A stretch of 64,000 bases of DNA from positions 1 to 64,000 of the forward strand of contig JAAVTG010000186.1 of NCBI GenBank assembly GCA_011947345.1, given 5' to 3'. Below are positions 55,054 through 64,000 of the stretch, one piece after another; within the stretch, counting starts at the first letter, position 1, and each line of letters starts with the position of its first letter. Source of the stretch: Phytophthora quininea (lineage: Eukaryota; Oomycota; Peronosporomycetes; Peronosporales; Peronosporaceae). Both the position numbers and the translations under genes were made by a program. The notes beneath the pieces are model-generated. The model was not told the DNA's origin. It saw only the letters and a program-made list of their open reading frames with translations, and did no database searches.

Positions 55054-55276
55054 GTGAGGCGGAGAAACCAGCAACTCGGCTTGATCAACAAGTAAAAAAC
55101 ATTGATCAGCAATTGTCATTGGTGTTATTGTTTTAGTAATTACACCAACTTAGATACTGCGAGTTACAGAGTAAGAAGAAAAGAGAACATGGATCTCTTG
55201 ACACAAGAACGCTTACCAGGAATTTTATCATGACAACTGCACCATGAACCCAACCATGCTGGAATTTTCATCACAG

Positions 55277-55522
55277 GAGGAAATTGAATTGATTAATTGT
55301 TTAGCGGATTTCTCGTCTGAAGGTGATAAGCTATCTATCCGTGAGAGTTACGTTCGTGTCGTGTCGTCCACATGTGGTGCATGGGCTCCGGGATATTATT
55401 TTCTGGCGGATCAAAGCCAAGTTTTTGCAGCACGCGGACCACAGTAGCACGGTTGCAATGAAGCTCATGTGCGTGTTGGTAGAGGAATTGGTAGTGCATC
55501 TTGAACGAGTTCAGCATAACAT
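55277..55522 (-). mobile_element. 245-bp LINE 3' stub, cassette copy 2
   Basis: Same truncation point and flanks as 38659-38904; differs by an extra T in the T run near 55425. Confidence 0.8.
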
Positions 55523-55756
55523 GGTCTGGTAGAGCATGTGCTGTTACTGCCATTCTTCAGTCGTTTATCAAACTTTCCCTCGAGCAGTCCCGTTGTTGGT
55601 CGGACTTGTTTTTTTACTGTCAACATCACATTGAGAAATGATTCTGAGCAAGACTACACAGCATAGCTGATGAGAGGCTTACCCAGTGGGTCCCCTCCGA
55701 CCTACTCGTTGAACAGTGATATGCTGAATGACGATTCACAAGTGAGTTCATTTAGT

Positions 55757-56428
55757 TTACCACCCATAATCTTCAGGTCTCTTCTCGGCGGTGCGAGCGG
55801 CAAGTTTTGCCACAAACTCGGCTCGAGACACTGGTAGAAAGATATCATCAATGGACGGGTTGGGAAGCTTATTGGCCGAGATAGTCTCGTCATCGACCAT
55901 GTTGACGTATTTCGCGTAGACTTCGAGCTCGTCTGACTGTTTCAGGAGATTCGACGGGGTTGTCTTAAGGCCAAGCATCGACCAGACCTCGTAGGTCGAA
56001 AACTTGTTGCGCAACAAATCGTCTAGACTGCCTTCGAATCTGGCCAGATAGGCCTTGTAGAACTTGTAGTTGCTGCTCTTCTTGAGTTTCTTGCCGAACT
56101 TGCTGCCCAGCTTTAAATCTCTCTTGACTTCCACTGGCATCCAGTACCACTCGAACCAGTCGTCGATTTGGTTCCACTTGGCTGTCTCTTTGGCTTTCTT
56201 GGCTGCACTCAACTTGGCAGCAATCGAAGACACGACGAGAATGTTGACACGCTCCTCGGAGTTGGTTGTGGTGTTGTTGTCGGTTCGCAGGTTTCGACCT
56301 GGACCGAAAGAGTTGATGGCGTTGACGGTTGGCTTCGTGAGTGAGTTTGTCGGATCTGCCTCGACGATAGAAGTGATACCGACGAAGTAGAGGATGCTTG
56401 TGGCGAGTAGGACATGAAAAGGAGACAT
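55757..56428 (-). CDS. RxLR-type effector, intact 223-residue frame
   Basis: ATG 56428 (the frame extends upstream but the signal peptide starts here). Signal peptide 1-23, RNLR 45-48, EER 58-60, KWNQIDDWFEWYW, LGSKFGKKLKK, KFSTYEVWSMLG, YAKYVNMVDDETI, PVSRAEFVAKLAART and end RPEDYGW. No internal break. It combines the N-terminal half of the 37669/54278 type with the C-terminal half seen at 39137. By family it is secreted by the pathogen and acts inside plant cells; the target is unknown. Confidence 0.85.
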   Translation of the reverse strand: MSPFHVLLATSILYFVGITSIVEADPTNSLTKPTVNAINSFGPGRNLRTDNNTTTNSEERVNILVVSSIAAKLSAAKKAKETAKWNQIDDWFEWYWMPVEVKRDLKLGSKFGKKLKKSSNYKFYKAYLARFEGSLDDLLRNKFSTYEVWSMLGLKTTPSNLLKQSDELEVYAKYVNMVDDETISANKLPNPSIDDIFLPVSRAEFVAKLAARTAEKRPEDYGW

Positions 56429-56764
56429 GATTCTGGACTTGGAAACACTCGACTGAGCTTGGAGCAGTTGTTGATCGGAGGGTGAATTGCCAAGTGAAAC
56501 ATTCCCGACGCCTTTCATCAGTGGTGAAGGTGATTTGGAGTGGTGCTACAGCAGAGTAATAGAACCGCAATGTCTCCGTATGTATGTACAGCAAGTTGAA
56601 GATTTAATGATTTTTCATTTCAGGCCGGCCAAATGTGATGCAGGCGCAGCATATTACGTCCTGGTAAGAAGCCACCGTCATCACATACCACCCCTTTCAA
56701 AGAACAGTTTACAAACATATGGAGGCCACGCAGATCTGATGAAGTTTTGGTCTGGCATGTATAG
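56027..56764. repeat. Right arm of second inverted duplication
   Basis: Reverse copy of 53940-54678. Its outer flank (56765-57075) continues as the reverse copy of 36930-37238 from the first cassette. Confidence 0.85.
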
Positions 56765-56883
56765 TATCACTATTGTCCGCAATTTGTTTCTAGCCAGGAA
56801 TCAGGAAGATGCTAGCTCTTTGAATTGGTTTAAAATACTAAGCTAAGCCGTGATTTTCTTTCTTTTTCTACTCCGCCCCGGAT

Positions 56884-57075
56884 GTGAAAATCAATCTTCC
56901 TGTGATGTCGTTAATTGCTGCAAAGTTAAAAGCAGCCACGAGGGCCAAGGAAGCCAGAAAGACTGCGAAGTGGAACCGACTTGACAATTGGTTTGACAGA
57001 GACTTGAGCCCCGATGGGACGTTTACCGGGTCTGATCCGTTCATCGCGCTTCTTGACGTAGGCCATCGCATCTGA
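56884..57075 (+). pseudogene. Effector fragment, first-helix module
   Basis: Plus strand VKINLPVMSLIAAKLKAA then KTAKWNRLDNWFDR, followed by an antisense late-module piece, ending HRI. Reverse counterpart of 36930-37151. No signal peptide. Confidence 0.55.
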
Positions 57076-57500
57076 TTTGTGCTGGAGTGCTGGAAATTGG
57101 CCCCACTACATGTGCAAATATTTCTCAGCCACTTAGTCGAGTAGCAGTACTTGCAGTTCTTGGTGATCGTCAGAGGAGCATCCTTGACCTAGATATATTG
57201 CGCCTACTTGAGACAGTCTACCTAGTGGGGTTCATTGTGAAGCTCGGAATTTGGACGCGAACAGTATGCTAAGAGCTCACTACCGCAGGAGTCGACAAAC
57301 TAACAGGAAAGGAGCTCAAGGGACCATACAAACTATCACGACTCGTTGTATTGTTCGTCGTTTACCAAGACTGTGATTCACCTCGTTCACATGCTGACCC
57401 ACAGTCTAGCTCGACTTCGGTGGCTATCACTGATCGTCCGCCGAAATATTGCAGAGCACTTTCATTATTCCGTGTCGCTTTTTTTTAAATCCAAGGCTTC
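57076..57500. other. No supported gene
   Basis: Short frames only; a T8 run at 57478-57485. Possibly the decayed 5' region of the effector relic that follows. Confidence 0.45.
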
Positions 57501-57524
57501 AAGGCAAGTCGGGGATGGAGTGAA

Positions 57525-57760
57525 ACAAATTGACGACTGGAATTTTCGTACAACCTAGCATATCTGACGAAATTTGAAGACCGAATGGACGAGTTGTGGT
57601 GGTCAAACACCACCGTGTTGGTCGCCTTCGGACTGAGTAACATCAAGACTGTCGATGCTATCGAGGAGTCAGATATACATCAACTGCATCAACCAATTCG
57701 ACGACAAGCCAATAAACGAAAGATGCCAAATAGCTCCAAGTTCAGTCCTGTCATATTTAC
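57525..57760 (+). pseudogene. Decayed RxLR-type effector body
   Basis: Readable segments KQIDDW, AYLTKFEDRMDEL, INQFDDKPINERKMP match the family helices but are in different frames and contain stops. No N-terminus remains. It lies directly upstream of the next effector. Confidence 0.5.
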
Positions 57761-57836
57761 TTCCTTGCTCGAAGATCACACCGCAAGGCATCCAGTAATC
57801 TGTACGCAATACGCATGCGGTTCAGTCTTGATACGG

Positions 57837-57854
57837 TTCATTTTTCAACATTCC
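57837..57854 (+). promoter_or_regulatory. Oomycete Inr + FPR-like core promoter
   Basis: TTCATTTTTCAACATTCC is close to the oomycete initiator plus flanking element, 31-48 bp before ATG 57885; the best match in the window. Confidence 0.5.
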
Positions 57855-57884
57855 ATCGCCGCGTCAAGAGTTTTCAAGCTCCTC

Positions 57885-58612
57885 ATGTTTCATCGCCGTC
57901 TCCTCCTGGTGGTAACAACCATCTACTTGGCCGGAATCGCAACCTGTATTGAGGCTGAATCTACCAGTTCACTGAAACTTTCGACGCCTTCGAGTGGTGA
58001 ATTGAACGAGTCGCTTGGTCCACGACGACATCTGAGAATAAACGAAGAGAGACTCAAGATTGCGATTGTCACGTCGATTGCCGCGAATTGAGGGCCGCTA
58101 AGACAGCTAGGGAGGCCGCCAAGTGGAACAAGATTGACGACTGGGTCAATGATAAACGAATTCCGACTTTGGTCAAGAGTGATTTAAAGCTGGGGAACAA
58201 GGTCGGCACCCGACTCAAGTCGGACTCCAACTACAAAATCTACAAGGACTATCTTAGCAAGTTTGAGGGCAACCTGGATGGGTTTCTGGCGGAAGGCACC
58301 ACGACACTCCGTATGTGGGACGTACTCGGTCTCCAGAATTTCAAGACTCTCAACTCGCTGCAAAAATCTGACGAGTTCAAATTCTACAAGAAGTTCGTCA
58401 ACATGGTCGACAATAAGTTAATCGCAGCTAGGAAACTTCCTCCAGAGGATGTCTATTCCACTTTCTTTTGAGGCGAGTTCCTTTCCAACCTGTACGTTCG
58501 CACCATAATGAAAAGACCGGAAGATTACGTCGAGGCCTCACGCGGACTGACAGGCAAAACGGAGAAGGAGTTGATGGATCACACGAACTATCACTTTTTC
58601 AACAATACCTGA
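57885..58612 (+). pseudogene. Divergent RxLR-type effector with one slip and one nonsense codon
   Basis: Signal peptide 1-25, RHLR 48-51, EER 54-56, KWNKIDDW helix, YKIYKDYLSKFEGNL, LRMWDVLGLQNF, YKKFVNMVDNKLI. A base is missing in the AA at 58087-58088 (728 nt, one short of 243 codons). TGA at 58469-58471 stands where paralogs have Arg; beyond it the frame continues GEFLSNLYVRT...RPEDYVEASRGLTGK to TGA 58610-58612. The slip may be artefact; the nonsense codon would truncate the product by 47 residues. Confidence 0.7.
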
Positions 58613-58949
58613 ACAACGTCAACAACGTTGCTGGTTAATCGTTTTCAGGAGACGGCAACAATCGTCGTGCAGCGAGAATGTAACCTGGATCCAAAGTCTG
58701 GGTATCGGTTTGGTTTCTGGCGTGAACGATTCATCCTTGTCTTTAATGGCATACCTAGTGTGTATTGAACAGTTCTGAATGCGGAATTTTGTCGTGCCCA
58801 AGTTAAACATTGTAGAGATCATACTGCATGGCGGCTGAACTCGACGAAGTTATATTAATGCGCGTAAAGAACGATATTCAAGGTCTAACCAGCCAGATGG
58901 TTGCATACGTGTATCATAACGCATGAAGCCGAGTTTGTGTGGTTGGGAC
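58613..58949. other. Spacer with no gene
   Basis: 337 bp between effector and LINE tail; only a short minus-strand frame (58619-58822) without motifs. Confidence 0.5.
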
Positions 58950-61360
58950 GGAGGAGGAAATTGAATTGATTAACTGTTTAGCGGATTTCTCGTCTGAAGG
59001 TGATAAGCTATCTATCCGTGAGAGTTACGTTCGTGTCGTGTCGTCCACATGTGGTGCATGGGCTCCGGGATATTATTTTCTGGCGGATCAAAGCCAAGTT
59101 TTTGCAGCACGCGGACCACAGTAGCACGGTTGCAATGAAGCTCATGTGCGTGTTGGTAGAGGAATTGGTAGTGCATCTTGAACGAGTTCAGCAGATTGAG
59201 AATATTTGGCACTTCAGCCGTTGTTTCCTGGCAATGAATGTCGTTCCTGAGCCGCCATGTTGCGTGAAACACTATCGCTGTATAGATCCTCCATAGGAGT
59301 ATCAGTTCTTTGTGCTCACTTCCCCAGTTCCTACGAAGGTCTTGCAATCTTGAGAAGAGTAGCAACCTCCAGCTTAGATCGACGCAAAAGAACCTCGACC
59401 ATCGGCTCCATAGTTCGCTCCACATTGGTTCTAATGACGGGCACGTGAAAAACGGTGCTCTACGTTTCGACATCCTGGCATTCCGGACGAACGCAGTTTT
59501 GGATGGTAGGATTTAGTTCTCTGAGGAAGTACAGTCGTGAACCGACTGTGAGGTCTCCGAAGCACATTCGTACTATCACATCGTGAATTACCGGCAGTAG
59601 ATATCCACGTAGAGAAATCACCCTGGACAAGGTTTCATGAATCCTTTGTCGAGGACACCCCAGGCCTTCCATCGGATGATGCATCAAATGCATCAACTCC
59701 GGAACTTGCTGGAGAATCACCTTCCAATCTTGCGATCGCAAATTTGGGAAGAATCGCGTAGTTGGTTCTGTTGGGAGACAGCTGCTTAGCTTGATTCCAA
59801 ATATCGGTGGTGAATTCGTACTTGTTACTTCCTGCATTCCTCCTTCGTCCGGGTGCGGTAGTAAGCGATGAAATAATCGGCTCATTTGATGGTAGAGCAC
59901 GAAAATGTCATGCGGAAGCACTTTCGTCCCAAGTATTGGATGAATCTCGGAGCAGACGTCCGTGAAAAATGCCGTTGACGACGGCCAGTCTCGATTGGCC
60001 CCAGAAAGTCGGCAAAACATAACTTTTATGTTTTGCCAGTTCCCGACAGAGCGCTCGAAAGGCGTTTGACCCTGACCCCAGGGGTTTCGCCGGACTTGCT
60101 GGGCTTCGCGTATCCAGTACCTGAAATCCAGGCAACTTGCTCCACCAAATTGGGGTGAATAACACCTTCTGCAGTGTTTTTCTTCTGTTGTAGTGTATCG
60201 ACTCCGGGGCTGGCCATTTAATTCTGTTCCACTCACGTAGCAAGTGTCTCCACCACAAAGGTAGCATGCTCGACCTCCAGCCCGCTGGTTTCGGTGGGTT
60301 TTGAAGAAAGAAATCACTCGATCGCGGGCGGGCGAAGTTGCCATAGCGTAATTGGATCATGTAGAGCATTGGGCGATACCATACGTTGTCATCTTCGTCT
60401 GGGTGTGTAGTAATCGCTAATACAAAGTTCTGGAGGAGTTGAAAGTGCTGGCGACGAATAACAGTAGCTACATCAGGAACCCCGATGCCGTCTGGTTCGC
60501 GTGGCCTCACAGCCAGGCCTTTTGAACGATACTTATCCCAGATTTTCCAGCGCTTACGCGGTTGTATAACACGTACCGATTCACAATGCCTTGCTAGCGT
60601 TTAATGAACCGGGTCGGAATCGTCACCGAAGCTGTGAAATACCACAGCAATGACAAAATCTCTGCTTGGGCGATCAATCTTCGGCGGATTAGGGTTCTCG
60701 CTCGGCCTTTCCAAAGTTGAAGCCACTTAACCTCCGTCCGCGAAAGGGTTAATCAATTTTTGTCGAGTTGATTCGCCACCAATGTTGAAGTATCACCATT
60801 GCCGAACGGAATGCCAAGATATCGCACGGTTTCGCCGCGCTTCAGTGATTTTAGCGGTGACACTCGCAGAGCAGAACGTTTACTGTTGAGACTCATTATG
60901 ACACTTTTGTTATGGTTCAGCCTAGCTCCAGGTCCTCCACAATAGTCATCAACAATTTGAAGCTGCTCTCCTAGCTCCCTCTTTCCTTTTGAGGAAAGCC
61001 CAGTGTCGTCGGCAAAGAACCCCACTGGGGCGCGTAATGTTTGGCCCACCAAGACATCTAAATCTCTTTGAGCGCGTAACAAATTTCCTAGTGGTTCCGA
61101 CGAGAGAGCAAACAGATACGGAGACAATGGATCTCCCTGTTTCACTCCTCGAGTTGGTGTCAGCGAGTCCTGCGCCCATCCGTCGATCCTTAATGAACAT
61201 TTCCAGTCGTCGTACAATAGACGTGTCCACGCCAAAAATCGAGGCCCAAATCCTTGTCGTTCCAAAACTCGAAGGAGGTACGGACGACTAACGCGGTCGT
61301 AAGCCTTAGCGAAGTCCAAGAACGTGGCTAGTCCTGTGCGTTTTTGGAATGTTTCTAAGA
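58950..61360 (-). mobile_element. LINE copy 3
   Basis: Collinear with copy 1 (offset about 26211 bp) from the shared tail to the RT palm (60753-61319, DFAKAYDRVS, GVKQGDPLSPYLF, FADDTGLS). The frame 59460-60344 spans the thumb to zf-RVT region uninterrupted where copy 1 is broken. 5' end abuts LINE 4's tail. Confidence 0.83.
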
Positions 61361-62519
61361 AAGAAGAAAGAAATTTAAGTTGATTAACCAGTCGGATAAA
61401 CCGTTTTTCTAGCTACGATCGTATGCTACTTAGTCGTTCTGCTGCTTAGTTTCGTGGAATCCAAACGTGACTTGCTGGTAGTGTGTTTCGCGGCGCAGGT
61501 GGGTCAAAGCCTAACTTCTCCAGAACAGAGGTTACAATTTTGTCGTCAATCCCAAGCTCCGCTGAATGGTGATTGATGAACAGACAGTGTCGTCGAAAAG
61601 AGGACATCACATTTTGGACGCTTGGTATTTCAGCTGTAGTTTCACGGAATAGTATGTCGTTTCTCAATCTCCACGTAGCATGGAACGCGATCGCAGTGTG
61701 GACTCGCCACAGTAGCAGGACCACCTTTTGGTTCTGCCTCCACTCCCTCTTCAGGTCTCGTGGTTTAGGAAAAATTAGCAATCGCCAATCCAACTCCGTC
61801 GCGAAAGCCTTATGCCATGGGGACCACAATGGGGTCCACATTTGCGTCAGAGCTGGGCACGAGAAGAAACAGTGCTCTACTGTTTCTATCGCAGCACATG
61901 ATCGTCTCACACACTGTTGAATCGTAGGATTAAACGACTTGAGGAAGAACAGCCTTGATCCGACAATGAGGTCTCCAAAGAACATTCTCAGCATCACATC
62001 GTGGATAACAGGAACCAGAAACTGGCGGAGGGCGAGTATCTGTTGTAACGTAGTATGGATCTGTCGTTGCGGACAGCCAAGCACTTTCATGGGGTGTGGT
62101 TGCACGCATCTATCAGGCCGCAACAATTTGCCCCAGTCTTGGGATTTTAGATTTGGGAAGAACCGAGATGTTTTTCCGACTGTCAGTCCCAATGTCGGCG
62201 GCATTGCACCTCGCGTTGCCACGCTTATTCCACTTGTCTCTGGGTGTGGCAATACCCGTTCAAACACCTGGGTTAGCTGTCGATAAAGCTGGGCGATATC
62301 CGTCAGTGCAACCCTGGACCCCAGAATTGGACGTAGCTCGGTAGATACCCCCTGAAAAACACCATGAGGGTTGGCCATCGATGGGAAGTATCTAGAAAGT
62401 CTGCTATACACCATTTGCCTTTTGAAGCAAGCTCTTTACAGAGGCACCGGAATTTGACGGGTCCTGTTCCCAGTGGTGCGCGATGAGCATCTTGTCTGCG
62501 CCACACTTGGAAATTTGTG
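61361..62519 (-). mobile_element. LINE copy 4, second family, 5'-truncated
   Basis: One open frame 61446-62414 with the post-RT and zf-RVT-like region (VIHDVMLRMFFGDLIVGSRLFFL, CAAIETVEHCFFSC, TWRLRNDILFRETTAE), diverged from copies 1-3. Tail ...AATCAACTTAAATTTC resembles theirs. Its 5' end interrupts element D within the LAAPF segment of RT. Confidence 0.8.
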
Positions 62520-63590
62520 AACGGAGCCGCTAAATCCACCACCAGAATCTGCAACTCTTCCACTATCGCTGCCATGCGAAATATCTGAGAATCCTTCATA
62601 CGTAGGTGTCTAAAAGCACCTTTGACATCACCTTTAGCAGTCTTATACATTTCGGATCTCCAGTTTGAGTGAGAAATTCAATGCGTCGAGCAATCTTTGT
62701 CACGGGGTCATACTTTAGCGTTGGAGTCGAGTCCGTCACGTAGGTCGAGTTGATAGAGTTTCCGTTTGGGAACGATAAGTCATGGATGGTTCGGACTTGT
62801 ATCTCGGGGTCGGTGTCTTTCTTTTGAACAGCCCCGAGATGGCTACAGATGACAGATGGCCACAAAGACAAAACGTCGGCGTCGACAACCAAATACTGCC
62901 CGGAATCTTGTCCCTCGCGAATACTTTTTGTTACTGCCTTCGGATAACACCGACACGATCCGTGGTTCTTTGACAGTGGTCGCAACGCCGTGGGTGTGCT
63001 GGTCCACTGGGCTTCTATGCCATGCTTGGTTACGTTTATCAATTCATCCAGATAAGGGTAGCCGCGAAGCACTTGCTCTAGACGATCGACTGTCAATGCC
63101 TTGCTTGGTCTCCCGTCAAGGATGGTCTCTCCGCGTGCGAATTTTACAGCTTCTTCCACTGTAAGGTTTCTAGACCGGATGATGTTGGACATTAATGTTT
63201 TCGCGACCTTATCGATCGTGAAGGCATCTCTGTTACTGTTGGTTCGCTGAAATCCCCCGTTGATGAAGCTGTGAGATCTTAGCTTCCATGTAAAGGAGTT
63301 CCGTCTCTAGTTGATCTTGAATAAATTTTGACGATAGCAGCGAAAGCGATACTCGCTGGCTCGATTGCTGGAGATGTCTCCGGTCTGGGGACAATCCGCT
63401 TGCTTTTATACTTGTGTCAAATTCGCGATGTTCTTCTGTACGAAGTCGCTGAGCACGTGCACCAATATCAGCACTTGCGCTGTCTTTGTTCAACATCATT
63501 CCGGACCGACAACGACACAAAAGCCGAGGAACACAAAATACGGAGATCGGGTCGACTTTGTCGGCAGTGTTAATGTTTTTATCCAATCAG
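62520..63590 (-). mobile_element. YR retroelement D, RT N-terminal part
   Basis: Minus-strand frames 63233-63586, 62596-63192 and 62520-62650: NIIRSRNLTVEEAVKFARGE, PSKALTVDRLEQVLRGYPYLDEL, REGQDSGQYLVVDADVLSLWP, then KGDVKGAFRH (RT first Asp) and VVDLAAPF, where LINE 4 starts. A slip lies near 62640. The rest of the element is not in this block. Confidence 0.75.
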
Positions 63591-64000
63591 CTCATCTATG
63601 AGATATAAAATAAAATACCAAATAAAACAACATAAAAAATGGTTGGAAGCAGGGCATTCTTACACGTCACCAGGCACGAGCGCAAATGCAGTTCAGTCAC
63701 CAATTTGATGGGAAACAAATAGAAGGGCTATACAATCAAGGTTAAGCTTGAGGCGCTCCAGCACATCGATCTTGTAGGCGTCGCACAAGTCGCGCGCGAG
63801 CTGCAGTTTCCCACAGCACCGTCGACGGCTGGTGGTAGCAGCGGGCAAAGCTGCGTGCATTTCGGGGAAACAAGCTTTCAAGACCGTCAAAGGGCAGGGG
63901 TGAAGGGAACGTTTCCCGTATACCCCTGCCTTGGTGACCTTTATGAAGACACTCGCCGCGAAGAGGATGTAAGTATTGTTTTATGTTTTATATTAAGATT
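63591..64000. other. AT-rich spacer and possible terminal exon
   Basis: After an A-rich stretch (63600-63640) a minus frame 63693-63890 (65 codons, ending LLFVSHQIGD) has plausible codon texture and could be the last exon of a gene entering from beyond 64000. No family recognised. Confidence 0.3.

Noticed and set aside
1..64000. CRISPR arrays, rRNA genes, plasmid or phage origins
   Set aside because: No regularly spaced direct repeats with unique spacers and no rRNA-like sequence were seen; gene structure is eukaryotic.

Overview
The window looks like nuclear DNA of an oomycete plant pathogen, most probably Phytophthora. Introns are short (51-73 bp) with GT-AG ends, genes are tightly packed, RxLR-type secreted effectors and a Crinkler (LFLAK) N-terminus are present, and the repeats (tyrosine-recombinase retroelements, chromodomain Ty3/gypsy, L1/Tad-like LINEs, a FLYWCH-containing Mutator-like element) are those common in Phytophthora. 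The species cannot be fixed from sequence alone.

Left part (1-15 kb) is a gene-dense housekeeping block: a 9-exon short-chain acyl-CoA synthetase, an RCC1-repeat protein, a PlsC-type lysophospholipid acyltransferase, a J-domain protein, a truncated Crinkler, cohesin RAD21, a large EF-hand-repeat protein and GTP cyclohydrolase I. 15-19.7 kb is a transition zone with little recognisable coding, and a broken Myb gene follows it.

Right part (20-64 kb) is repeat-driven. An RxLR-type effector gene on the minus strand is cut by a Mutator-like element (20465-23593, 8-bp target duplication) and again by a tyrosine-recombinase retroelement (A, about 23711-29296). An aldo/keto reductase relic and a bZIP-like 'M96' family gene (31352-32491) form a small island. 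From 32.7 to 61.4 kb lies an RxLR effector cluster embedded in LINE copies. It contains a 2.2-kb inverted duplication (34604-36823 / 39501-41723), and a convergent two-effector cassette present twice (about 37.2-39.5 and 53.9-56.8 kb). Between the cassettes sit YR element B (minus, interrupted by a solo LTR), a near-complete Ngaro-like YR element C (44166-50021, with split direct repeats A1-B1-A2-B2) and a 5'-truncated chromovirus (50022-53012). The right edge has a second LINE family inserted in a fourth YR element (D).

Many conserved genes are broken by exactly one missing base in a homopolymer. For RAD21, the synthetase, the acyltransferase and several effectors the exon sums become multiples of three once the missing bases are counted. 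I read this mainly as an under-called long-read assembly, so frameshift-only 'pseudogene' calls are provisional. In-frame nonsense codons and insertions are firmer evidence of decay.

Candidates for novelty: a conserved stem-loop with compensatory arm changes at the 3' end of all three YR elements; an effector gene disrupted by nested insertions; an RING-H2 coding stretch carried inside the Mutator-like element; fold-back duplication that shuffles effector N- and C-terminal modules.
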